Part shown: piece after piece, positions 26,754 through 36,024 of the stretch | Layout of the letters: every line of letters begins with the position of its first letter | Numbering within the stretch: position 1 is the first letter of the stretch | Assembly: GCF_030506365.1 (NCBI RefSeq) | Contig: NZ_CP073092.1 | Coordinates: 744,001-808,000, forward strand | Length of the DNA stretch: 64,000 nt | Reading direction: 5' to 3' | Source: Corynebacterium tuberculostearicum | GTDB taxonomy: Bacteria; Actinomycetota; Actinomycetes; Mycobacteriales; Mycobacteriaceae | The notes under the pieces: generated by a model | Told to the model about the DNA's origin: nothing | Databases searched by the model: none | Seen by the model: only the letters and a program-made list of their open reading frames with translations | Made by a program: the position numbers and the translations under genes

Positions 26754-29700
26754 GTGGCTAATCCCGCGCTTCCATCGTTCAAAAAGATTCTGGTAGCCAA
26801 CCGCGGCGAAATCGCCGTGCGTGCATTCCGTGCTGCCTTTGAGACCGGGGCAAAGACCGTCGCGGTCTATCCTCGCGAAGACCGTAACTCCTTCCACCGC
26901 GCCTTCGCGGATGAGGCCGTCCGCATCGGCGCCGAGGGGCAGCCGGTCAAGGCATACTTGGACATTGATGAGATTATCCGCGCCGCCAAAAAGGCCGAAG
27001 CGGATGCCATTTACCCCGGCTACGGATTCCTTTCGGAGCGCGCGGATCTTGCTCGTGCGTGTGAGGACAATGGCATTAAGTTCATTGGCCCGACCCCGGC
27101 GACCTTGGATCTCACCGGTGATAAAGCTGCTGCAGTTAGTGCGGCAAAGGAAGCTGGACTGCCGACGTTGCAGGACTCGGAGCCATCGACGGACGTCGAT
27201 AAGCTGGTGGAATACTCCAAGGACTTTAACTTCCCCGTATTCGTTAAGGCTGTCGCCGGTGGCGGCGGGCGCGGCATGCGCTTCGTGGAATCCGAGGATC
27301 AGCTGCGCGAAAAGGTGGCCGAGGCTTCGCGCGAGGCGGAGGCGGCGTTCGGTGACGGCAGCGTGTACTTGGAGACTGCGGTCATCAAACCGCAGCACAT
27401 CGAGGTGCAGATTCTCGCCGATAGTCAGGGCAACGTGGTGCACCTCTTCGAGCGCGACTGCTCGGTGCAGCGCCGCCACCAGAAGGTAGTAGAGATTGCG
27501 CCGGCACCGTCACTGGATCCCGAGCTGCGTGACCGCATCTGCCAGGATGCGGTGAAGTTCTGTGAGCACATCAATTACGAGGGCGCGGGCACGGTGGAGT
27601 TCCTCGTCGATGAGCGCGGCAACCACGTCTTCATCGAGATGAACCCGCGTGTGCAGGTGGAGCACACCGTGACCGAGGAAATCACCGGCGTAGACATCGT
27701 CAAGGCCCAGATGAATATCGCGGCCGGCGCTTCGCTGGAAGATATTCACCTCGCCCAAGACAAGATTTCCATCACCGGTTCGGCCCTGCAGTGCCGCATC
27801 ACCACCGAGGACCCGAATAACGGCTTCCGTCCCGATACTGGCACGCTGACCGCGTATCGTTCGCCGGGCGGCGCCGGCGTGCGCCTAGACGGTGCAACTT
27901 CCGTGGGCGCAGAGGTTTCGCCCAACTTCGACTCTCTGCTGGTGAAGATGACCTGCCGTGGAGCCACTTTCGAACAGGCTGTGCAGCGCGCCCAGCGTGC
28001 GCTCAACGAGTTCACCGTCTCCGGCGTGGCCACCAATATCGGCTTCCTGCGCGCCCTGCTGCGCGAACCGGACTTCACTCAGACCCGCGTGGACACCGGA
28101 TTCATCAACGCACACCCGCACCTGCTCAAGGCTCCGCCGGCAGTCGACGAATCTGGTCGCATCCTCGAGTACATCGCGGAGACCACCGTTAATAAGCCCA
28201 ACGGTACGCGCCCAACGGCACTGCGCCCCTTTGATAAGCTCCCCGAGCTGGACCTTTCCGAGCCGCTCCCGCGCGGTTCCCGCGATGACCTGCTCGAGTT
28301 TGGCCCGCAAAAGTGGGCGGAGAAGATCCGCCAGCAGAATGCGCTGATGGTTACGGATACCACCTTCCGCGACGCCCACCAGTCCCTGCTGGCCACCCGC
28401 GTGCGTAGTACCGCCCTGGTTTCTGCAGCCGAAGCCGTAGCCCGCATGACCCCGAACCTGTTCTCGGTCGAGGCTTGGGGTGGTGCGACTTATGACGTCG
28501 CCATGCGCTTCCTCCACGAGGACCCATGGGTCCGCCTGGACATGCTGCGCGAGGCTATGCCGAACCAGAACATCCAGATGCTCTTGCGCGGACGCAATAC
28601 CGTGGGCTATACCCCGTACCCAGACTCGGTCTGCCGCGGCTTTGTCCAGGAAGCAGCCAAGTCCGGCGTGGACGTCTTCCGCATCTTTGATGCTCTTAAC
28701 GACGTCTCCCAGATGCGCCCCGCCATCGATGCCGTCCTCGAGACCAATACCACCGTTGCTGAGGTGGCCATGGCGTACTCCGGTGACCTTTCGTCGCCGA
28801 AGGAGAACCTGTACACGCTGGATTACTACCTCAAGCTGGCCGAGCAGATTGTAGAGTCCGGAGCCCATATCCTTGCCATCAAGGATATGGCCGGTCTGCT
28901 CCGCCCTGAGGCCGCTTCCAAGCTGGTTATGGCGCTGCGCAAGGAATTCGACCTGCCGGTGCACGTGCACACGCACGATACCGCGGGCGGCCAGATGGCA
29001 ACCTACTATGCGGCCGCCTTGTCCGGTGCCGACATCGTCGACGGCGCCTCCGCGCCGCTGGCTGGTACCACCTCGCAGCCGTCGTTGTCCGCTCTTATTG
29101 CAGCATTCTCTCAGTCCAAGCGCGATACCGGCATCGACCTGCAGGCCGTATCGGATCTCGAGCCCTACTGGGAGGCTGTGCGTCAGCTCTACGCCCCGTT
29201 TGAGAACGGTATCCCTGGCCCGACCGGTCGCGTGTACAAGCACGAGATTCCAGGCGGCCAGCTGTCCAACCTGCGTGCCCAAGCCGCTGCCCTCGGCTTG
29301 GCGGACCGCTTCGAGGTCATCGAGGACACCTACGCAGCAGTCAACGAGATGCTGGGCCGTCCGACCAAGGTCACCCCATCCTCCAAGGTTGTGGGCGACC
29401 TCGCCCTGCACCTTGTCGGTGCAGGCGTCGACCCTGCGGACTTCGCTGCCAACCCGACCAAGTTCGATATTCCGGACTCGGTCAACCAGTTCCTCCGCGG
29501 CCAGCTCGGTACTCCTCCGGGCGGTTGGCCGGAGCTGCGCGATAAGGTGCTCGATGGCCGCGAGGAAACCGGCGCCAAGGTGAGCGAGGTCCCTGCGGAA
29601 GAACAGCCGCATCTGGAATCCGATAATTCAGATGAGCGCCGCGCCAGCCTGAACCGCCTCCTGTTCCCGAAGCAGTTCGAGGAATTCAACGAGTTCCGCC

Positions 29701-30185
29701 GCAAGTACGGCAACACTGAGGCGCTGACGGATACCACCTTCTTCTACGGTCTTACCGAAGGCGAAGAAAAGGTCGTCCACTACTTCCCAGAGGACTCCAC
29801 CGATCGCGCCGACCTCAAGCAGGTCGTGGTGCGCCTGGACGCCGTGGGTGAGCCGGACGAAAAGGGCATGCGTAACGTGGTTCTCAACGTCAACGGCCAG
29901 ATTCGCCCGATGAAGGTGCGCGACGAGAACGCCGAATCCACGGTCGCTACCGTAGAAAAGGCCGACCCCTCCAACGAGGGACACGTCGCCGCACCATTCG
30001 CCGGCGTGGTCAACCCCACCGCCAAGCCTGGCGACGAGGTTAAGGCCGGCGACCAAATCGCCGTCATCGAGGCGATGAAGATGGAAGCATCCATCTCCGC
30101 CACCAAGGATGGCGTGGTCGAGCGCGTGGCCATCGGCCAGGCCACCAAGGTGGAAGGCGGCGACCTCATCGCCGTTATCAACTAA
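26754..30185 (+). CDS. pyc: Pyruvate carboxylase
   Basis: 1143 residues, close to the known corynebacterial enzyme. It makes oxaloacetate from pyruvate, bicarbonate and ATP (anaplerosis). Domains in order: biotin carboxylase (about 8-460; [47 protein letters not shown]), carboxyltransferase (about 530-800; VTDTTFRDAHQSLLATRVR, AIKDMAGLLRPEA), the conserved region after it, and a biotinyl domain with the carrier Lys at about 1109 in VIEAMKMEAS. The GTG start was chosen over an upstream in-frame codon because AAAGGAAC precedes it and the resulting N-terminus matches the family. Needs BirA for biotinylation. Confidence 0.97.
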   Translation: MANPALPSFKKILVANRGEIAVRAFRAAFETGAKTVAVYPREDRNSFHRAFADEAVRIGAEGQPVKAYLDIDEIIRAAKKAEADAIYPGYGFLSERADLARACEDNGIKFIGPTPATLDLTGDKAAAVSAAKEAGLPTLQDSEPSTDVDKLVEYSKDFNFPVFVKAVAGGGGRGMRFVESEDQLREKVAEASREAEAAFGDGSVYLETAVIKPQHIEVQILADSQGNVVHLFERDCSVQRRHQKVVEIAPAPSLDPELRDRICQDAVKFCEHINYEGAGTVEFLVDERGNHVFIEMNPRVQVEHTVTEEITGVDIVKAQMNIAAGASLEDIHLAQDKISITGSALQCRITTEDPNNGFRPDTGTLTAYRSPGGAGVRLDGATSVGAEVSPNFDSLLVKMTCRGATFEQAVQRAQRALNEFTVSGVATNIGFLRALLREPDFTQTRVDTGFINAHPHLLKAPPAVDESGRILEYIAETTVNKPNGTRPTALRPFDKLPELDLSEPLPRGSRDDLLEFGPQKWAEKIRQQNALMVTDTTFRDAHQSLLATRVRSTALVSAAEAVARMTPNLFSVEAWGGATYDVAMRFLHEDPWVRLDMLREAMPNQNIQMLLRGRNTVGYTPYPDSVCRGFVQEAAKSGVDVFRIFDALNDVSQMRPAIDAVLETNTTVAEVAMAYSGDLSSPKENLYTLDYYLKLAEQIVESGAHILAIKDMAGLLRPEAASKLVMALRKEFDLPVHVHTHDTAGGQMATYYAAALSGADIVDGASAPLAGTTSQPSLSALIAAFSQSKRDTGIDLQAVSDLEPYWEAVRQLYAPFENGIPGPTGRVYKHEIPGGQLSNLRAQAAALGLADRFEVIEDTYAAVNEMLGRPTKVTPSSKVVGDLALHLVGAGVDPADFAANPTKFDIPDSVNQFLRGQLGTPPGGWPELRDKVLDGREETGAKVSEVPAEEQPHLESDNSDERRASLNRLLFPKQFEEFNEFRRKYGNTEALTDTTFFYGLTEGEEKVVHYFPEDSTDRADLKQVVVRLDAVGEPDEKGMRNVVLNVNGQIRPMKVRDENAESTVATVEKADPSNEGHVAAPFAGVVNPTAKPGDEVKAGDQIAVIEAMKMEASISATKDGVVERVAIGQATKVEGGDLIAVIN

Positions 30186-30196
30186 CTGACTGACGC

Positions 30197-30242
30197 CAGC
30201 GCCCCGCTTCCTTCGCGCAATCCTCTAGGGAGCGGGGCGCTG
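30197..30242 (+). terminator. Stem-loop after pyc
   Basis: 12-bp perfect stem CAGCGCCCCGCT (30197-30208) with AGCGGGGCGCTG (30231-30242); no strong T-run follows. Confidence 0.65.
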
Positions 30243-30265
30243 TGCTATCTGCAGGAGGCTTTTCG

Positions 30266-30331
30266 CGATTTTCGTCCATATAAACCATCAAAACCGTCGA
30301 CGAAATTGGTGGTTTATATGGACGAAAATCG
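30266..30331. repeat. 66-bp near-perfect palindrome
   Basis: Perfect 22-bp arms (30266-30287 and 30310-30331, starting CGATTTTCGTCCATATAAAC) around a 22-nt centre that is itself partly symmetrical about TCGA. Lies between the pyc terminator and the DUF1648 gene. Much longer than needed for termination. Confidence 0.9.
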
Positions 30332-30357
30332 TGATACAGCGTGGAGGGCTAAAATTT

Positions 30358-31482
30358 TCAGCCTAGTAGGAAAGGTAGCGCTATTGAGCCGACCAGAACC
30401 AGAAGCGTGATGATGAGGAATGCCTTGGCCTGCCAGCGGGCGAAGTTAAACGACATGCCGGTGCCGAAGCGCTTATCCACTAGTACCGCCGGATCCTCCG
30501 GGTTGTAGTACATCACGCCCCATTTATAGAGGTGGTCATTGTCCGGTGATTCTTTGTCTTCATCGGGAAAGCGGATTCCACGCAGTTGCTCGGATAATTG
30601 AGATTGTTTGTAGAGAAGAAACGCAACCAGTCCGATGCTGCCACCGATGGTAAGCACCAACATCGTGATAATGGCGGCGCCGTTGAACCGCTGAAATTGC
30701 GGTACAGGGCCGGTTACTTGCATGAAAGCTATACCAGCACACACGAGCAGGGTGAGAACTCCCATGACGGTATTCGTGAAGGCGAGGTTGGCTTCATTGC
30801 GCAGTCGAGCTTTAATGCTGCGTTCTGAACGTGGGGATACCTCACTATGTGCGATAAAAGAGCAGATGATGGCGAAAAGCAAGAGCGTTCCTAAGGCGAT
30901 GAAGGAGATAGAAAATACGCTGCCGATATTCTTTTCGCTCCAATTATCTGCCTCCATGGCAGAATTCCAGTGCACTGGAACGGGGTCAGGAATATCGGAC
31001 CAGTGGAAAGCGACGATGATGGCACCGGCCGCGATGCACAACAGGGAGGCGAGCATTGTTATCCACGGAAAAGTCGGCGTGGGGATGCCTGCGAATTCGG
31101 GTGTGCCATTGGCGGTGGTGGAAACACGAGCAGCGATGGTGGTTTCAACCTCGTCGAACCAACCGCCGGCCTTTTTCGCGGCGATGATGCGGCGGCGTTG
31201 AGAGATGTAGGCCCACAAGCCGCCGAGCGTCACCAAGAGGGACGGTACGGCGGCGAGGAGTGGCAATTTCCAGGCAAAGAGGGACAGAATTGTTGCCGCG
31301 ATGCCGAAGCCCCAAGTACGTACCTTGTATCCAGCAAGCGCAGAGGTAACTGCGCTATCGGAAAGGTAGGCCTTTGGCACGCGCACACCGAGCGGTGTGC
31401 CGGGCGAGGCAAGGGAGGGGGCTTTGGCCATAATCCAAGTAATTGCGAGAGTTGTGACGGCCATTAAGAGGGCGAAAATCAT
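30358..31482 (-). CDS. DUF1648-type membrane protein (with DUF5808-like C-terminus)
   Basis: 374 residues with about eight hydrophobic helices. The central DUF1648 signature is visible as FHWSDIPDPVPVHWNSAMEAD, and the C-terminus carries YKWGVMYYNPEDPAVLVDKR typical of DUF5808. Its start overlaps the GntR stop by ATGA, so the two are coupled. Similar GntR/DUF1648 pairs occur in Gram-positives, where such proteins are often linked to envelope stress. The function is unknown. Confidence 0.8.
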   Translation of the reverse strand: MIFALLMAVTTLAITWIMAKAPSLASPGTPLGVRVPKAYLSDSAVTSALAGYKVRTWGFGIAATILSLFAWKLPLLAAVPSLLVTLGGLWAYISQRRRIIAAKKAGGWFDEVETTIAARVSTTANGTPEFAGIPTPTFPWITMLASLLCIAAGAIIVAFHWSDIPDPVPVHWNSAMEADNWSEKNIGSVFSISFIALGTLLLFAIICSFIAHSEVSPRSERSIKARLRNEANLAFTNTVMGVLTLLVCAGIAFMQVTGPVPQFQRFNGAAIITMLVLTIGGSIGLVAFLLYKQSQLSEQLRGIRFPDEDKESPDNDHLYKWGVMYYNPEDPAVLVDKRFGTGMSFNFARWQAKAFLIITLLVLVGSIALPFLLG

Positions 31483-31856
31483 GACGATACTTCCAAGTGT
31501 TTAAGAGTGGAGCTGAGGTGGGTGTGGAGCTCATCTGGGCTAAAGCCTTGGGCACGGGCGAGCGCAACTACTCGGCCTAATTGCTCAGCTAGTTGTCTTT
31601 CTTGAGCCTCGGTGTGAGCGCCGGGTCTGACGATGGAGCCGGAGCGGCCGGCGGTTTCAACGAGGCCGTCAGAAACCAAGAGGTCGTACGCTTTCTTCAC
31701 GGTGGCCGGGTTGATGCCTATGTCTTTGGCGACGCGGCGGACAGGGTCTAGCTTGTCGCCGTCAGAGAGCTGGCCGCGAGCTATGGCCAGTACTAATTCA
31801 TCGTGGATTTGTTGGAAGACGGGGACATCTGAATCGGGGTTGAGGTTAATGAACAT
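31479..31856 (-). CDS. GntR-family regulator (YtrA-like)
   Basis: 125 residues. Winged helix: VPVFQQIHDELVLAIARGQL, DPVRRVAKDIGINPATVKKA and GLVETAGRSGSIV. The short C-terminal helix region places it with the YtrA/YhcF group. It is preceded by a 59-bp palindromic operator and coupled to the DUF1648 gene. Confidence 0.88.
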   Translation of the reverse strand: MFINLNPDSDVPVFQQIHDELVLAIARGQLSDGDKLDPVRRVAKDIGINPATVKKAYDLLVSDGLVETAGRSGSIVRPGAHTEAQERQLAEQLGRVVALARAQGFSPDELHTHLSSTLKHLEVSS

Positions 31857-31871
31857 CTGTCACCTCCAATC

Positions 31872-31930
31872 TTTATTCTGTATTACTTATAGTAACACAA
31901 CCTGTGTTATGTGAAGTAATACAGAATAAA
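31872..31930. promoter_or_regulatory. 59-bp two-layer palindrome, probable GntR operator/promoter
   Basis: Outer perfect 17-bp arms TTTATTCTGTATTACTT (31872-31888) and AAGTAATACAGAATAAA (31914-31930); inner perfect 7-bp arms TAACACA (31893-31899) and TGTGTTA (31903-31909). It starts 16 bp upstream of the GntR start codon. AT-rich, unlike its surroundings. Confidence 0.8.
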
Positions 31931-31943
31931 GCTCAAAAGAAAT

Positions 31944-31983
31944 CCCCAGGTATGTGCAACTTATTGAAGTGGCGTACCTGGGG
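31944..31983 (-). terminator. Terminator of the small ABC exporter operon
   Basis: CCCCAGGTA (31944-31952) pairs with TACCTGGGG (31975-31983); on the minus strand it is followed by ATTTCTTTTG. Confidence 0.7.
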
Positions 31984-31996
31984 AAGCGCAGGGCGA

Positions 31997-33019
31997 CTAA
32001 AAGAAGAGGACCACAGCTATGGCCGCAATGCCGTAGCCACCGCGCAGGAAGTAACCGAAGACTTCGGGGGAGAATGAAGCGCCGAAGCCACCGGTGTCGA
32101 TGATGTTCATGGTGGTCACCCGCGCCGGGCGGGAGCGCTTGAAGGAGGCGTAGGTAAGCCCTAAACAGCACGCGGCGAGTACGAGTACAGGTAGCTTCCA
32201 CACGGCGGCGATGAAGGCGGTACCGAGAACAGCGGCACCGGCTGTCGCGGTCAAGGGAAGACCCCAGTCGGGCCAGGCGCCATCGATGATGCGGCCAAAG
32301 GATGCGGCGCGGCCGGTGGCGGCACCGACGATGGTCCATGCGGCAGCGAATCCTATGAGCGCCAGGCTGCCGAGTTGTGGAGCAAGGCCCAGGGTGAGGC
32401 CGGTGACGGTAATAGCGCCGAGCGGGATGTACCAGCGGCGGTATAGGCGCCGGAAAAAGAGGCGGCCGGGCGATGTTGTGGAGTGCGAGCTGGGGCGCAG
32501 GCGCGCCGACTGGGAGGCAATGGCATCGGCAGAAACCTCAGAATCCAAAAGTCCAAAGGAAGACGAGCCGACGGCACGGGTGCGGCCCGCACGAAGAAGC
32601 GAGGCGAGGTCGAAGGAACGCCAGCCGAGCGCTATGCGCAGCAAGGGGAGGGCCATCGCCGCATAGAGCGGAAGGCGCAGCGACGTGCACAGGGCTAGGC
32701 CGAGGAGGCTCACGCCGGCGAGCTGGGCAATGGACAGCTTATCGACGCCCCGCATACGCCCCCGCGGCCTGTCCACATAGACCCACCGGCTGAGCGAAAG
32801 GCTGCGCAGCGGATAGAGCGCTTCAAGAATAACGATGAGGGCGAGGGAGCCGAACGCAGCGCCGATGGTCGCAGTGGCGGGCAGGGACGCGGCGGTGCGC
32901 TGCGCGAGCGAGGGCAAAACCTCGGCGGCATTCTGCCAAGCGTAGACACTGACGCTCGCGATGAGCGCCGCGATGAAGGCGTAATAGATAGCTGAAGAGG
33001 CGTGGGATAAAAGCTTCAT
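31997..33019 (-). CDS. ABC transporter membrane protein, unknown substrate
   Basis: 340 residues with about eight hydrophobic helices in two clusters split by a basic, Ser/Arg-rich loop (about 140-185, including SQSARLRPSSHSTT). No recognised permease signature, but it overlaps the start region of a paired ATPase gene by 4 bp (ATGA), which argues for an ABC membrane component. Confidence 0.6.
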   Translation of the reverse strand: MKLLSHASSAIYYAFIAALIASVSVYAWQNAAEVLPSLAQRTAASLPATATIGAAFGSLALIVILEALYPLRSLSLSRWVYVDRPRGRMRGVDKLSIAQLAGVSLLGLALCTSLRLPLYAAMALPLLRIALGWRSFDLASLLRAGRTRAVGSSSFGLLDSEVSADAIASQSARLRPSSHSTTSPGRLFFRRLYRRWYIPLGAITVTGLTLGLAPQLGSLALIGFAAAWTIVGAATGRAASFGRIIDGAWPDWGLPLTATAGAAVLGTAFIAAVWKLPVLVLAACCLGLTYASFKRSRPARVTTMNIIDTGGFGASFSPEVFGYFLRGGYGIAAIAVVLFF

Positions 33020-33597
33020 GAAATCTCCACCACTTCATCACAGGCATCGAAGATGGCCGGGGAGTGGGAGGCCAGCACTACACAACGGCCCTCGTCGGCG
33101 AGGTGGCGCAGCTCCTCGGCCAAGAAGGCGGTCCAGGTGTGGTCAAGGTGGCGCTCGGGTTCGTCGATAAGCAGGGCCTTGGCCGGCTGATAGAGCTGGG
33201 CGGCGAGGTAGACGCGTTGGCGCTGACCAGAAGAAAGATCGCTGACTGCGGAGTTCCGGATGTCGTCGTCGATGGCCCAGAGCTCATGGACCTCGGCAAA
33301 GTCTACGCCGGAGCGGCGCGAAAGCAGGGTGAAGTGCTCGCCGACGGTGAGGTCGGGCAAGAAAACCGGGTCCGCGACTGCGATCACGGAGCCGGCCGCT
33401 TCTGCGCTGCCGGGTGCGGCACCGTCGAGGGAAACGGTCCCTTTTAGTGGGGTAATTTCGCCGCTTAAGGTCTGCAGCAGCGTAGATTTACCCGCACCAT
33501 TGGGGCCCTTCAAGCCGTATACGCGCCCAGCGTCGAAGGTGCGACTCAGCTGCCCTAAAGCGGTGGAATGTCCATAAGTTGCATCTATTTTCAGCAT
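33016..33597 (-). CDS. Short ABC ATP-binding protein
   Basis: 193 residues, near the minimum for an ABC ATPase. Walker A KGPNGAGKSTLL, signature SDLSSGQRQRVYL, Walker B ALLIDEPERHLD and switch His in VVLASHSPAIFD are all present. In the usual Walker B DEPT the T is replaced by E. Forms a two-gene unit with the membrane protein. Confidence 0.87.
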   Translation of the reverse strand: MLKIDATYGHSTALGQLSRTFDAGRVYGLKGPNGAGKSTLLQTLSGEITPLKGTVSLDGAAPGSAEAAGSVIAVADPVFLPDLTVGEHFTLLSRRSGVDFAEVHELWAIDDDIRNSAVSDLSSGQRQRVYLAAQLYQPAKALLIDEPERHLDHTWTAFLAEELRHLADEGRCVVLASHSPAIFDACDEVVEIS

Positions 33598-33638
33598 CGT
33601 ATCCAGGTTAGCAGGAGGGGGCCGGACCTAGGGGCGAG

Positions 33639-34082
33639 CTAGAAGCGGCGGAAGAACTTGCCGGGTGCGAGTTCCTCGAATCCGGGCAGGGCCGTGGCGG
33701 AAGAGATGCCGGGGGCAGTCTGCTCGGCCGCGAGGTCGATGGCGTTGGTGATAAGCAACTCGCGGGCGGCGGGGTCATCGCTGGAGACGATGAGCTCGGG
33801 AATGTCTTCGGGGTCGAAGGGGGTAAGCCAGGTGGCGTCGTCAAGCGGGTGCGCCGAGGGATCGCCCAAGAAAGCTGGGCCTTTGTCGGCGGCGGGATAG
33901 TAGCGCAGGAGTGCGGCGCCGCGGGGAGCAACGGTCGGGTCCTCGTTGGCGGCCATGGGCAGGGCGATGACCCCGCCGTCCACAATGGGGGACCAGTCCG
34001 CAATAGAAGAAGGGAAGAGGCCCGCAAGATAGTCGCGGTCCTCTTCCTTGGCCAAGCGCACGCCGAGGGAAGAATCAGTCAT
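33639..34082 (-). CDS. Conserved hypothetical protein (147 aa)
   Basis: Soluble, acidic, with no signal peptide. The first 20 residues (MTDSSLGVRLAKEEDRDYLA) recall the start of GNAT acetyltransferases, but the acetyl-CoA-binding segment is not seen. It lies 23 bp downstream of accBC and could share its transcript. Function unknown. Confidence 0.6.
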   Translation of the reverse strand: MTDSSLGVRLAKEEDRDYLAGLFPSSIADWSPIVDGGVIALPMAANEDPTVAPRGAALLRYYPAADKGPAFLGDPSAHPLDDATWLTPFDPEDIPELIVSSDDPAARELLITNAIDLAAEQTAPGISSATALPGFEELAPGKFFRRF

Positions 34083-34105
34083 TCTTCCAAGGCTAGCGGG
34101 GTAGG

Positions 34106-35869
34106 CTACTTGATTTCCAGCAGTACGCTGCCCTTGGTGGTAGAAGCGCCTGCTTCCACGGCCAAGCCGGTAACGGTGCCGGCCTTATGTGCCTTGACGG
34201 GGTTTTCCATCTTCATGGCCTCGAGCACGAGGAGGACCTCGCCCTCGGTGACCTCTTGGCCTTCTTCGACGTTGACCTTGATGACCGTGCCCTGCATTGG
34301 GGAGGTAACGGCATCGCCGGAAACTGCGGCCTTGGCGCTGGAGCCCTTGCGCTTCTTCTTTTTGCGCGGGGTTCCATTGGCGCCGAAGGAGGCGGGGAGG
34401 GCAACCTCGATGCGGCGGCCATCGATTTCCACGGTGTGCACCTGGGAAGGCTCTGCGTCGGCGGCTTCGGCATCGGTGGACTCATCGTGGGCGGGCAGTT
34501 GGTTATCCCATTCCTCTTCGATCCACTTGGTGTAGACGCCGAAGTTGCCGTCTTCTGCAGCGAAGGCGGGGTCAGCAACGACAGCCTGATCAAACGGGAT
34601 AACGGTGGGCAGGCCCTCCACCGTGTACTCGGATAGTGCGCGGGCGGAGCGACGCAGCGCGGTCTCGCGGTCTGGGCCCCAGACGATGAGCTTGGCCAGC
34701 ATGGAATCGAATTGGCCGCCAATGACGGAGCCCTGGACGACGCCGGAATCAACGCGCACGCCCGGACCCGACGGCTCGGAGTACTTCACGATGGTGCCAG
34801 GGGCTGGCATGAAGTTCGCCGCGGCATCCTCGCCGTTGATGCGGAACTCGAACGCGTGGCCACGCGGGGTGGGGTCTTCCTTGAGCGAGAGCTCGTGGCC
34901 CTCAGCGATACGGAATTGCTCGCGTACGAGATCGAGGCCGGTAGTTTCCTCGGAAACTGGGTGCTCCACCTGCAGGCGGGTATTGACCTCTAGGAAGGAA
35001 ATGAGGCCATCGGCGCCCACCAGGTATTCCACGGTGCCGGCGCCGTAGTAGCCGGCCTCGCGGCAGATGCGCTTGGCGGATTCGTGGATGGAGGCGCGCT
35101 GCTCATCGGTGAGGAAAGGAGCTGGGGCCTCCTCCACCAGCTTTTGGAAGCGGCGCTGCAGGGAGCAATCGCGCGTGCCGACGACGACTACGTTGCCGTG
35201 CTTATCCGCCAGCACCTGGGCCTCGACGTGGCGGGCCCGATCCAGGTAGCGCTCTACGAAGCACTCGCCGCGGCCGAAGGCGGAGGTTGCCTCACGGGTG
35301 GCAGATTCAAAGAGCTCGGGGATTTCCTCTGCGGAGTAGGCCACCTTCATGCCGCGGCCGCCGCCGCCAAAGGCAGCCTTGATGGCTACGGGCAGGCCGT
35401 ATTCCATGGCGAAGGACTGCACTTCATCTGCGCCGGCTACCGGATCCTTGGTACCTGGGGCCATGGGGGCCTCGGCGCGCTCGGCGATGTGCCGCGCGGT
35501 GACCTTATCTCCCAAATCACGGATGGACTCGGGTGAGGGACCAATCCAGGTCAGGCCGGCGTCGATGACGGCCTGGGCAAAGTCGGCGTTTTCAGACAAG
35601 AAGCCATAGCCGGGGTGGATGGCATCGGCGCCGGACTTTTCTGCGGCGTCCAGAATCTTGTCAAAGACGAGGTAGGACTCGGCAGAAGTGGTGCCGCCGA
35701 GGGCAAAGGCTTCGTCGGCAAGCGAGGCAAAAGGTGCCTGGGCGTCTGGCTCGGCGTAGACGGCGACGGAGGCAATGCCAGCGTCGCGGGCCGCGCGGAT
35801 CACGCGAACGGCGATCTCACCGCGGTTCGCCACGAGAACCTTAGAGATCTTTTTGGTTTCTACTGCCAC
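34106..35869 (-). CDS. accBC: Acyl-CoA carboxylase alpha subunit: biotin carboxylase fused to biotin carboxyl carrier protein
   Basis: 587 residues. Biotin carboxylase (about 8-450; [48 protein letters not shown]), a linker, and a C-terminal biotinyl domain with the carrier Lys at about 553 in [11 protein letters not shown]. The shared alpha subunit of corynebacterial acetyl- and propionyl-CoA carboxylases, supplying malonyl-CoA for fatty acids and building blocks for mycolic acids. GTG start with AGGAGGTT upstream. Works with AccD and AccE encoded 5-7 kb away. Confidence 0.96.
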   Translation of the reverse strand: MAVETKKISKVLVANRGEIAVRVIRAARDAGIASVAVYAEPDAQAPFASLADEAFALGGTTSAESYLVFDKILDAAEKSGADAIHPGYGFLSENADFAQAVIDAGLTWIGPSPESIRDLGDKVTARHIAERAEAPMAPGTKDPVAGADEVQSFAMEYGLPVAIKAAFGGGGRGMKVAYSAEEIPELFESATREATSAFGRGECFVERYLDRARHVEAQVLADKHGNVVVVGTRDCSLQRRFQKLVEEAPAPFLTDEQRASIHESAKRICREAGYYGAGTVEYLVGADGLISFLEVNTRLQVEHPVSEETTGLDLVREQFRIAEGHELSLKEDPTPRGHAFEFRINGEDAAANFMPAPGTIVKYSEPSGPGVRVDSGVVQGSVIGGQFDSMLAKLIVWGPDRETALRRSARALSEYTVEGLPTVIPFDQAVVADPAFAAEDGNFGVYTKWIEEEWDNQLPAHDESTDAEAADAEPSQVHTVEIDGRRIEVALPASFGANGTPRKKKKRKGSSAKAAVSGDAVTSPMQGTVIKVNVEEGQEVTEGEVLLVLEAMKMENPVKAHKAGTVTGLAVEAGASTTKGSVLLEIK

Positions 35870-35965
35870 GGCAGCAACCTCCTGAACACATTAGGTTGAA
35901 TACGCAATCTATTCTTGCACACAAAAGCATGAGTTAATTTTCACGCACGCGAGTGGGGATATTTT

Positions 35966-36007
35966 TGAACAAAAATAAACCCACATCCATGCCGGATATG
36001 GGTTTAT
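35966..36007 (-). terminator. Terminator of the rhodanese gene
   Basis: ATAAACCCACATCC (35975-35988) pairs with GGATATGGGTTTAT (35994-36007), 13 of 14 bp, loop ATGCC; TTTTTGTTC follows on the minus strand. Confidence 0.8.
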
Positions 36008-36024
36008 GTGGCGAAACCGAAAAG

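Noticed and set aside
27885..29612. Long minus-strand open frame (575 codons) inside pyc
   Set aside because: Antisense shadow of pyc with low-complexity composition and no ribosome site.
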